A stretch of 64,000 nucleotides of DNA from Pseudoips prasinana (taxonomy: Eukaryota > Arthropoda > Insecta > Lepidoptera > Nolidae): positions 8,748,001-8,812,000 of the forward strand of contig OX621263.1 of assembly GCA_951640165.1 (NCBI GenBank), written 5' to 3'. The position numbers and the translations under genes are program-made. How positions within the stretch are numbered: the stretch's first letter is position 1; each line of letters starts with the position of its first letter. The notes under the pieces are model-generated. The model was not told the origin of the DNA, searched no databases, and worked only from the letters and a program-made list of their open reading frames with translations. Positions 56,948-64,000 of the stretch are shown here, piece after piece.

Positions 56948-58647
56948 TATATTTCGGCTCCTAATAAAATATCGATTTTATTAGGCGAATTGAACTTTGG
57001 GTCGGCTAGATGTATACTGTGAATTTCTGGCCAATTCTCAAGTTCAAAGTTATTGTCTGGCATAACTGAGGTTAGTGCTCTTAATACATGCGCAGTTACG
57101 TTTAGGGTAAAAGAGGGATCATGCAACGATTGTATTTTAATATTAACCACATGTCTAGAGACGATATCGCCATGACCACCTCCTATACCTGCAATAGTAG
57201 TCTTCGAGACTATTCTTTTTAAACGCAGCAACTGTGCCGCTGCCTCAGTTATAAAAGATGCTTGGGATCCTTGATCCAACAATGCTCTCAAAATTTGAGA
57301 GGACCCATTTTGTGATTCGGCCTTTACTAGAGCCGTGGCTAACAAGACTTGACCCTGTGCTTGTCCATTCACTAAATGGGTAGCTATATTTGCACTGACA
57401 TCATGTACTGGCTCTGAAGTAGATTCATGTGGAGTTACAGGCTCCACTGGCGTAGTAGCTTCACTGGCTCCACTAAGGTTCTTCGGATGCAACAACGTAT
57501 GATGCTTCCGCTGACATATACGGCATTTTAGAAGAACACGGCAAAATTTGGAAGTATGGTGACTGCCCAAACAATTAAAACAGACACCCAAAGATTTTGA
57601 AATGGCAAGACGTTCGTCGATATTAAGTTTACCAAACTTCTTACAATTGGGGAGCTTGTGACTCTCTGAACAGTATGGACATGAAACGTTAATAGCACCA
57701 TGCATTACTTTAGCGCGAGATGTAGAGTTAATATCGAGTTTTGATTTATATTTAGGTTCAACACACTCTAGGGCTCGAAACCGCGTCTCAAAAAACTCGC
57801 AAAATTGTTTAAAAGAGGGTAGATCATCGGATGATTTACTAACGTGCAGTTCCCACTGCTTCCTAGATTCTACGTCCAACTTCAAACTCACTACATAAAC
57901 GACAATAACGTCCCACGAACCTACATCAATCCCAATATTGGTAAGCTCATGCAAACAATCACTTGTAACATCAAGCAAATCTTTAAGTGCCTTCGATGAT
58001 TCGGTTACAATATTACGTTGGCCAAATAGTCGGTTTAATATACATGTTGACATAAACTTCTTATTATTAAACCTATGTTCTAACATTTCCCAACATTTTT
58101 TATAGTTGACTTCAGTTATAGGAACATGTCTTATAAATTGTTCTGCTTCACCTGACAGCTGAGTCTTTAAATAGTGGAGGCGTTGTACGTCATCAAGTCT
58201 TTTATTATTGTGGACTAATGATATGAACAAATCGCGAAAAGATGACCACTCTGTATATTTTCCACTAAAAGTTGGCAAAACAATTTTTGGCAGTCTTACC
58301 ACACTGTCAGATGAACCATCACAAACTTCTTTATTGGAACTACGGACCTTTAATTGCGACAGAGAATTTTTTAATTCAACCTTATACGTTAAATATGTTT
58401 CATAAACTTTTTCGTGAATATCTTCCTTAAAGTATTCATACAATTCTTCACCCTCACATTCACCAACTATTTCTTCGTACTTTGTAGTAAAATTCCTCAA
58501 TTGAGTCTCCAACATCTCTAGTCGTGTATCCACATAATTGACAGTTATCCGGTCTGTCGGAGACTTTTTAAAGTTTATTAAGCCCTTCTCAATCTGTCCT
58601 TTGACATCCTTCGACTTTCTAAATTCCTTTTCCATGTTGTATTTCAA
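56824..58647 (-). CDS. BEL/Pao gag-protease
   Basis: 607-codon frame. The N-terminal part is Lys/Glu-rich and capsid-like (LPKIVLPTFSGKYTEWSSFR, a conserved Pao/BEL gag motif). Three Cys/His zinc motifs follow (CPYCSESHKLPNC, CFNCLGSHHTSKFC, CRICQRKHHTLLH). The aspartic protease has the active site ALLDQGSQASF. The frame runs on through DILLGAE and HLGWIVS before diverging and stopping at 56824. In this family gag and pol usually form one frame, so a small indel near 56870 separates them here. Confidence 0.85.
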   Translation of the reverse strand: MKYNMEKEFRKSKDVKGQIEKGLINFKKSPTDRITVNYVDTRLEMLETQLRNFTTKYEEIVGECEGEELYEYFKEDIHEKVYETYLTYKVELKNSLSQLKVRSSNKEVCDGSSDSVVRLPKIVLPTFSGKYTEWSSFRDLFISLVHNNKRLDDVQRLHYLKTQLSGEAEQFIRHVPITEVNYKKCWEMLEHRFNNKKFMSTCILNRLFGQRNIVTESSKALKDLLDVTSDCLHELTNIGIDVGSWDVIVVYVVSLKLDVESRKQWELHVSKSSDDLPSFKQFCEFFETRFRALECVEPKYKSKLDINSTSRAKVMHGAINVSCPYCSESHKLPNCKKFGKLNIDERLAISKSLGVCFNCLGSHHTSKFCRVLLKCRICQRKHHTLLHPKNLSGASEATTPVEPVTPHESTSEPVHDVSANIATHLVNGQAQGQVLLATALVKAESQNGSSQILRALLDQGSQASFITEAAAQLLRLKRIVSKTTIAGIGGGHGDIVSRHVVNIKIQSLHDPSFTLNVTAHVLRALTSVMPDNNFELENWPEIHSIHLADPKFNSPNKIDILLGAEIYCRILKEGLIKSPAGSPVAQDTHLGWIVSVKQIRLWVPIIL

Positions 58648-59057
58648 CAGATTTTTCTAAGTGTCAACAAGTATGAATTAAAAAGTCCAGTGAAGAGTAT
58701 TTTACTAAATCCACCAAAGTCGAAATTTTGTAAGTTGGGTAAAGAGTAATTTTTCTAAGGGTCGCCAAGAGAAAATTTTCTAAGTGTTTAAAACTTATAA
58801 AACTGCTTCAAAATTGGGCATAGATTCCACGTCAGATCGTTTTTTTTTTTAATTATTCTAAGTCCATGGAATAGCTAAATTTACACTATTAAACACTCCA
58901 CTTATGCACTTCACTACTCACGTGATTCAGTTCTGTACGCAATAATCCGCAACATGTAATTTTGTTCACCGCCAACTAGCGCCACCTTTTATCAGATCGT
59001 GTAACTAAATCTTGTTGCTTGAGTTCTTCCAAAATCACCATCCGGCTCGAAGGACCA
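58648..59057. other. BEL/Pao 5' leader and primer-binding region
   Basis: Non-coding leader between gag and the 5' LTR. The last bases before the LTR read tggtccttcgagccgg on the minus strand, the usual position of the tRNA primer site. Confidence 0.65.
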
Positions 59058-59081
59058 TGTACAATATCGGTACAAGGTGCC

Positions 59082-59406
59082 TCACAGTGGAACGAATGTA
59101 TGGGAGCGGTTGGACGTAGACATGTCCGAAAAAAAAGAGTAAAATTATGCCAAACTAATGATGCCATCTTATTCGATTACTTAATGCCTTCATAACTTGT
59201 GGTGATGAATTTCTTCATAACTCCCATATTTCGGGAGTAATTTGAGAAAATGTGAAATTTTACTATGAAAATGAGTGTATCGAGCTCTCTCCCTCCTGAT
59301 TCCGGGCTTGTTTCAAGTAGCGGTCTCTAATATCATAATGCTTATACTAAGAGCTATATTTAATACTAAGACACATAGTGCGCCAAATGTGCACTTTCTG
59401 GGATAA
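59082..59406 (+). repeat. Left terminal inverted repeat
   Basis: From tcacagtggaacgaatgtat to gtgcactttctgggataaa. It pairs with 62196-62521 with few mismatches (for example aaaaaaaag against aaaaataag). Confidence 0.85.
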
Positions 59407-59731
59407 AGAGTGATGTTTATTTTATAACACAATTTTTTTATTTTTTGTTTATTTTGTTGATTAAAACCGTTTTTCTAAAGGTTTACCTTATTACAATAAC
59501 ATTTCTGAGCAGCCAATTAGAGAAGATATAAGCTAATTAGGATATATAATTAGGGACTTAAGGTTTACATATAAAACTGATGCACTAATGATTACTGATA
59601 AGAACATTGCTATTATTTAATTACTAAATGGCTCTTAATACACTAATTTAGCATGCATCATTTACTAATTATCACAATAACTAATTACCTTGCAATATTT
59701 AACAAAGGATACCTGGGATACCTGGATTTTA

Positions 59732-59767
59732 TATAAATAGGTCACTATTAGTAACTTTAAAATCAGT
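59732..59767 (+). promoter_or_regulatory. TATA box and TCAGT initiator of the transposase
   Basis: TATAAATA at 59732-59739 and the arthropod initiator TCAGT at 59763-59767 place the A of TCAGT about 33 bp downstream of the TATA start. The ATG follows 41 bp later. Confidence 0.65.
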
Positions 59768-59805
59768 GTTGATTTACACCTCGTTGTATCCAAGCTAATC
59801 TCGCA

Positions 59806-61935
59806 ATGTATTTTCCAAATTTTAATACAAATCTTGATATTCACGTTGCTTTATGCGCACGCGCACATAAAGATTTACGCGACTTTAACTATTTGTTCAG
59901 TGTTTTAAAAGATAACAGTTGTGTTCAGTTATGTGAAAGTGCTGAAACAAGTTTAAAAGACTGGTGTCGTCGATTTTGCTACCGCATTTATGCAAAATGG
60001 ACACAGTCTGGAAGAAGCACAGATAAGTTTCGGAAGAAACATGAGATTTGGCTACAGGCTGCAATTCAATGGCCGGAATTACAGAATGAAAATATGGAAC
60101 CTTCTACAGAAAATATAAGTGACGTCATCGAGCCCATAATTTCTCCTGCTAAATCTGATGCTTCAACTTGTACACATCCTAGTCCTCGTAAATATTTTGA
60201 GGACCTTAGTAACCGGCAAAAAAGAAGACGCACTGAAGATAGTCTTTCATGCAGCAGTAGCAGCGCTGAAATTATGTTTTCGGCCGAAAGGGCGCTTCAA
60301 AAGGCAGGACAAAGCGATACAGCTTATGATATGAAATACTTGACGGAGAATCCAGAAGAGGCCTCAAAAATCAAAGCCTTCATTGAAGGTAAATCAATTC
60401 AGGTACGGGAAATATCCCCTTTGAAGGCATTGGCTCTTTATGTATCGATGAACTTATCGAAATGGCGCTATAACACTCTTCGGGATTTCAACACTCAAGA
60501 AGGAGCTCTTCAATACCCGAGTTACTACATGTTGGTTAAAGAAAAAATTAAGTGCTATCCGGCCAAAGAAGATCTCACAGTTACAGAGAGCTCTGCAAAA
60601 ATCAAATTACAAGCCTTGATGGATTTAACCTCAAGAAGACTTATTAGGTCGTTAGAAACCCCTGTTGATCCCAATCAACAGCTCGTATTGACCAGCAAAT
60701 GGGGTTTTGACGGATCATCTAGCCAAAGCATTTATCATCAAAGGACGAGTGAAGATGAGCAAATCGATCTTGCTAGTAATTTTATGATTAGTCTTGTACC
60801 ACTGCGGCTCGTCTCAAAAGGTGTAACAATTTGGGAAAACGAGCGACCATCTTCCACTTCATTTTGCCGGCCAATATTGTTTAAGTTTATAAAGGAAACC
60901 AAAGAAAATGTGCAGAGAGAAATGGCTGAAATCGAAGCAGAGATTGAAGCCTTAACTCCATCCACCATCACTGATGGAATTAGTGTCAAACACCAACTGC
61001 TGTTGACAATGATTGATGGTAAAATTCATTCCATTATATCCAATACAGCAGCTTCAGTGTGTGACATATGCAAGGCTTGTCCTAAAGAAATGAATAATTT
61101 AGAGTTAATCAAAGATAAACACGCAAACGAGGACATGTATAAATATAGCTTAAGCACCCTTCACGCTTGGATTCGCTCAATGGAATGCTTATTACACATT
61201 TCCTACAAATTAGACATAAAATCATGGCAAGTAAGGGGTGATATAGCAAAAAGGCAAGTTGATGACAGGAAGAAAAGAGTTCAAGAGGCTGTAAGAAGAG
61301 AAACGGGCTTACTTCTCGATGTTGTGAAACAAGGCAGTGGATCCACCAACAATGGCAACTCGGCAAGGAGATTTTTTGAAAACTACACTAAATCTGCTGA
61401 ACTGACCGGAATAGATGCAATGCTTTTAAGAAAAATCTGTGTGATCTTGCAGTGTATTTCATCAGGAGAGAAGATCAACGTAACTAAATTCCGAGAGTTC
61501 TGCTTTGATACTGCTAAGCTTTACGTGGAGTTGTACCCATGGTATTATATGCCTTCTTCACTTCATAAAATTTTAATGCATGGGCCAGACATAGTTCAGA
61601 ACATGTCAATTGTGCCTATTGGTTTTCTATCCGAAGAGGCATCTGAGGCTAGAAATAAAGATTTTAGAAAATATAGAGAGGGGCATTCTCGAAAGCATAG
61701 CAGTATCTCATGCAATGAAGATATTATGCACAATCTTTTACTGTCTTCTGATCCACTTGTTACAAGTATCCGTCCAAAAGGAAATAAGTTTGTAAAAAAA
61801 TCTTCTTTTAAGGAATTTTATGAGCTTACGGATTCTGAGAAAAGTGATATCGAATTTGTTAACATAAATGATTTAGCGGACATCGATTCTGAATTTGAAT
61901 TAATTGATGATGATGATGATGACGAAGATAATTAA
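59806..61935 (+). CDS. RAG1-like / Transib-family DDE transposase
   Basis: 709 residues, no interruption. The start at 59806 sits 41 bp after a TCAGT initiator. The N-terminal region (to about residue 160) is variable with a basic patch (NRQKRRRTED). Catalytic candidates: Asp302 (KWGFDGSSSQS), Asp404 (TMIDGKIHS) and Glu611 or Glu614 (LSEEASEARNKDFRKYREGH). Cys419, Cys422 and Cys425 (SVCDICKACPKEMN) recall the CxxC after the second Asp in RAG1/Transib. His-Leu-rich STLHAWIRSMECLL and SGSTNNGNSARRFF blocks are shared with the broken copy at 642-2339. The Glu region followed by NKxFRKxR parallels the RAG1 C-terminal catalytic segment. An acidic tail (six Asp) ends the protein. It would cut at CAC ends and integrate the element. 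The family call is by motif; Transib versus another RAG-like clade is open. Confidence 0.85.
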   Translation: MYFPNFNTNLDIHVALCARAHKDLRDFNYLFSVLKDNSCVQLCESAETSLKDWCRRFCYRIYAKWTQSGRSTDKFRKKHEIWLQAAIQWPELQNENMEPSTENISDVIEPIISPAKSDASTCTHPSPRKYFEDLSNRQKRRRTEDSLSCSSSSAEIMFSAERALQKAGQSDTAYDMKYLTENPEEASKIKAFIEGKSIQVREISPLKALALYVSMNLSKWRYNTLRDFNTQEGALQYPSYYMLVKEKIKCYPAKEDLTVTESSAKIKLQALMDLTSRRLIRSLETPVDPNQQLVLTSKWGFDGSSSQSIYHQRTSEDEQIDLASNFMISLVPLRLVSKGVTIWENERPSSTSFCRPILFKFIKETKENVQREMAEIEAEIEALTPSTITDGISVKHQLLLTMIDGKIHSIISNTAASVCDICKACPKEMNNLELIKDKHANEDMYKYSLSTLHAWIRSMECLLHISYKLDIKSWQVRGDIAKRQVDDRKKRVQEAVRRETGLLLDVVKQGSGSTNNGNSARRFFENYTKSAELTGIDAMLLRKICVILQCISSGEKINVTKFREFCFDTAKLYVELYPWYYMPSSLHKILMHGPDIVQNMSIVPIGFLSEEASEARNKDFRKYREGHSRKHSSISCNEDIMHNLLLSSDPLVTSIRPKGNKFVKKSSFKEFYELTDSEKSDIEFVNINDLADIDSEFELIDDDDDDEDN

Positions 61936-62195
61936 ATGATGTTATTGTTTTAAAATGTGTAACTTAGTAAATTAGAGCTTACATCTTAATTATTTATTGT
62001 ACTTTTAATGAAACTAGGTAATTTATTATCAACTTACTTAAAAGTCATACTCTCATCAGTTCTTGTGAATATTTTTGTTAATATATATTTCTGTATATAT
62101 ATAATATATTTATAGACCTCTTAATAAGTCTGTCTGCGGTTTAAAGTAAATACAAATGGGGAAAAAACGTTTTTTTTTTTTAATTTTCATTTCCT

Positions 62196-62521
62196 TTTAT
62201 CCCAGAAAGTGCACATTTGGCGCACTATGTGTCTTAGTATTAAATATAGCTCTTAGTAATAGCATTACGATATTAGAGACCGCTACTTGAAACAAGCCCG
62301 GAATCAGGAGGGAGAGAGCTCGATACACTCATTTTCATAGTAAAATTTCACATTTTCTCAAATTATTCCCGAAATATGGGAGTTATGAAGAAATTCATCA
62401 CCACAATTTATGAAGGCATTAAGTAATCGAATAAGATGGCATCATTAGTTTGTCATAATTTTACTCTTATTTTTCGGACATGTCTACGTCCAACCGCTCC
62501 CATACATTCGTTCCACTGTGA
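62196..62521 (-). repeat. Right terminal inverted repeat
   Basis: Complement of 59082-59406, from tttatcccagaaagtgcaca to cgttccactgtga. Confidence 0.85.
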
Positions 62522-62726
62522 TGCCTTGAAGCTTGCGATACTCAAATAAAACGCTGTACCTCAGAGCGAGACATTTATTCAAAATAATCAAAACCTATAT
62601 AGCTATATTTTGTGAACCAAACCATACCGCGATCTATTTCTACGGTACGGCCATCTAGGGGCAAACACGGTAACTAAATTTACGTACATTGCATTTGCCA
62701 CCCATTAATTATTTCTAACTTGAACA

Positions 62727-63051
62727 TTCCGCCCACCAAAAGGAATATGTTCCTTTTAGTACCGCCCACCATGAACAAACTTAGCAACTACAAGAACAAT
62801 GGACTGTATAAAAAATTAAACAAAATAGTGAACACACTAAATAGTAGGCAGCTTCATTTCATAGGAATGCAGTATAGTTGACAGTTATGGTTCCAATCAA
62901 ACATGACAAATACAACTAAAGTTTATCTATGTGACAAAGTAAACTAACAAACATACAAATAAAACATTTTCATAACATTGGGTTCGTTTGAACGCCATCA
63001 AACACAAAGTCTTAAATTATATACAAAATATAATTTCAATGGGTGATCTTT
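62727..63051 (-). repeat. Extra BEL/Pao internal fragment plus copied target flank
   Basis: Repeats the region next to the 3' LTR (53078-53388) outside the 5' LTR, up to tatacaaaatat. It then joins ttcaatgggtgatctttt, which is the LINE flank found at 52838-52855, before a third LTR. Confidence 0.8.
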
Positions 63052-63274
63052 TACAATATCGGTACAAGGTGCCTTGAAGCTTGTGATACTCAAATAAAAC
63101 GCTGTACCTCAGAGCTAGACATTTATTCAAAATAATCAAAACCTATATAGCTATATTTTGTGAACCAAACCATACCGCGATCTATTTCTACGGTACGGCC
63201 ATCTAGGGGCAAACACGGTAACTAAATTTACGTACATTGCATTTGCCACCCATTAATTATTTCTAACTTGAACA
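63052..63274 (-). repeat. Third BEL/Pao LTR
   Basis: Complete LTR, uninterrupted at the transposon site, one base different from the others at gagctagac. The Jockey-type LINE resumes directly after it. Confidence 0.85.
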
Positions 63275-63590
63275 GAGTAACTATAAATTATCACTTTGGT
63301 TTTACGTGTAAACGTGATTGAGTGACATTTAGACACATTGAGGTCTAAATTGTTTCGCTGACAATAAATTTCAAGCCTCCCGAGGTCTTGCTGAAGCAGG
63401 CAACAGTCTTCAACATTTTTTATTTTTTTGAATATTTTCATGTCATCAGCATAAAGTAAAAATGACGAATATTTAAAGCAAGTGTATCGCGCGATGATTC
63501 TAGATCGCTCGAGGAAAGTAGTGGGGGCAATCGGCGCATGTGTACAATCGATTCTTAGCGTGTTATTAAGCATTTTTTATTTCGTATTTT
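63275..63590 (-). pseudogene. Jockey-type LINE, RT part (other part at 51975-52854)
   Basis: The frame 63573-63275 has FLLYADDMKIFKKI (RT active site) and NLDLNVSKCHSITFTRK, the segment that normally precedes the thumb motifs found at 52896-52432. The two halves are one element split by the BEL/Pao cluster. Its 5' part is truncated near 63590. Confidence 0.8.
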
Positions 63591-63607
63591 TGAACTTTAG
63601 TAACATA

Positions 63608-63769
63608 ACATACTAATATTATAAAAGTGAAAGTGAGTTTGTTTGTCTGTTATATCTTCACGCCTAAATGGCATAACCGATTTTGATGAATTTTGATACA
63701 GAGAAAGTTGGGACCCTGGAGACGGATATAGGCTAATAAAAGCGGGCGAAGCCGCGGGTAAAAGCTAGT
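63608..63769 (+). mobile_element. Helitron-type non-autonomous element, complete-looking
   Basis: Starts atactaatattataaaagtg. Ends with the hairpin gcgggcgaagccgc followed by gggtaaaagctagtt. The hairpin about 10 bp before CTAG and the A/T flanks fit Helitron termini. Confidence 0.6.
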
Positions 63770-63856
63770 TTATGATAAGTTGATAACACTAGTTTTTACA
63801 TGTAATTTATCTTGCAAGTAGGTAAATTAAGAAAAATTAAAAAACAAAAGTAAACA

Positions 63857-63862
63857 TTTATT
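63857..63862 (-). terminator. Poly(A) signal of the right-edge gene
   Basis: AATAAA on the minus strand (plus strand tttatt), 29 bp after the stop at 63891. Confidence 0.55.
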
Positions 63863-63890
63863 ATATTTAATACGTAAAATCACACGAAAA

Positions 63891-64000
63891 TTATTCATCC
63901 GGCAGTGGTGATATTCCTTCCATTAATTCATCTTGGGATGTTGAAGTAGAAGGTTGAGGATGGAAGCACGAACGTAAGGGCACTTTATTGTCGTCAGACA
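63891..64000 (-). CDS. Last coding exon of a minus-strand gene, partial
   Basis: Reading leftward from the window edge, one frame is open for 35 codons and ends in TAA (63893-63891). The peptide is SDDNKVPLRSCFHPQ, PSTSTSQDELMEG, ISPLPDE. A poly(A) signal lies 29 bp downstream. The Ser/Thr/Asp/Glu-rich C-terminus looks like a disordered protein tail. I do not recognise the gene. The other two frames are less plausible. Confidence 0.5.
   Translation of the reverse strand, partial: SDDNKVPLRSCFHPQPSTSTSQDELMEGISPLPDE

Larger units (their letters stand above)
59082..62521 (+). mobile_element. RAG1-like (Transib-related) DNA transposon, apparently intact
   Basis: The 3.44-kb element has inverted ends TCACAGTGGAACGAATG (59082) and the complement ending at 62521. 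TGCC is duplicated (59078-59081, 62522-62525), or TGCCT if the element starts at CACAGTG. The empty site is present in two other LTR copies. The TIRs span about 325 bp and one uninterrupted 709-residue transposase with a TATA/Inr promoter lies between. The first seven bases from C, CACAGTG, equal the V(D)J heptamer. No RSS-like nonamer occurs at 23 bp; an A-run follows about 39 bp from the heptamer. Confidence 0.88.
52855..62726 (-). mobile_element. BEL/Pao LTR retrotransposon, inserted in the LINE
   Basis: Minus strand. The 3' LTR is 52855-53077 and the 5' LTR starts at 59058 and ends at 62726, being interrupted by a RAG1-like transposon. LTRs (about 223 bp) run tgttcaag...attgtaca on the minus strand. 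A purine-rich tract (ggtgggcggaa) adjoins the 3' LTR. The putative tRNA primer site (tggtccttcgagccgg) directly follows the 5' LTR. Gag-protease and pol are in two overlapping frames. No envelope-like ORF lies between pol and the 3' LTR. Confidence 0.88.
59058..62726 (-). repeat. BEL/Pao 5' LTR, interrupted
   Basis: LTR halves 59058-59081 and 62522-62726 are separated by the RAG1-like transposon. The same site is uninterrupted in the LTRs at 52855 and 63052. Confidence 0.82.

Overview
The window reads as lepidopteran (moth or butterfly) nuclear DNA. It has an AT-rich, intron-rich background, several tRNA-derived SINE families and one 5S rRNA-derived SINE family, Helitron-type ends that terminate in GCTAGT, cecropia-type mariner, R1-, Jockey-, RTE- and LOA/I-type LINEs, BEL/Pao and Penelope elements, and many short inverted-repeat elements. 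The species cannot be named from the sequence. Most of the 64 kb is transposon, with host exons threaded through it.

Host genes. (1) The minus-strand first exon of a small XTBD-domain protein lies at 3597-3815. (2) A plus-strand gene runs from about 7775 to 44565. I assembled it from ten exons whose splice phases all close: 7775-8151, 10102-10146, 14068-14214, 18276-18650, 19145-19255, 34234-34282, 35095-35408, 36296-36487, 37136-37369 and 43146-44565. It encodes about 1087 residues with a basic nuclear-localisation-like segment and a long acidic stretch, and I do not recognise the family. Its 15-kb intron between 19255 and 34234 holds a whole R1-clade LINE, a Penelope palindrome, a Tc1 element and a satellite block. 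(3) The last coding exon of a minus-strand gene enters at the right edge (63891-64000), with a poly(A) signal after its stop.

Mobile elements from left to right. A degenerate Transib (RAG1-like) element (510-3023) sits in a GC-rich inverted-repeat element, which itself sits in a SINE. Both Transib ends have heptamer, 23-bp spacer and nonamer, the layout of a V(D)J 23-RSS, and the target duplication is CGGCG. Next come a TTAA-flanked palindrome (4854-5217), a mariner with intact ORF and ends (6116-7381), and many SINEs and MITEs (8-20 kb). Two PIF/Harbinger derivatives follow; one carries a transposase first exon and the other a MADF ORF. A satellite lies at 21.8-23 kb. A 6.1-kb R1-clade LINE (23059-29149, minus) has a 15-bp target duplication. 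A SINE is split by an inverted, palindromic Penelope insertion (29377-32786), one arm of which carries a Tc1 element (29946-31535). MITEs, SINEs, a four-unit tandem array of tRNA-like units (37961-38620) and a 5'-truncated RNase H LINE follow.

Right end. A Jockey-type LINE (51975-52854 plus 63275-63590) is split by a BEL/Pao retrotransposon (52855-62726). The BEL 5' LTR is split by a second, apparently intact RAG1-like DNA transposon (59082-62521) with about 325-bp inverted repeats beginning CACAGTG, a TATA/Inr promoter and a 709-residue transposase. A third BEL LTR, preceded by a copied piece of the target flank, indicates a later rearrangement. The RSS-like Transib ends and the intact long-TIR RAG1-like transposon are the most interesting items.
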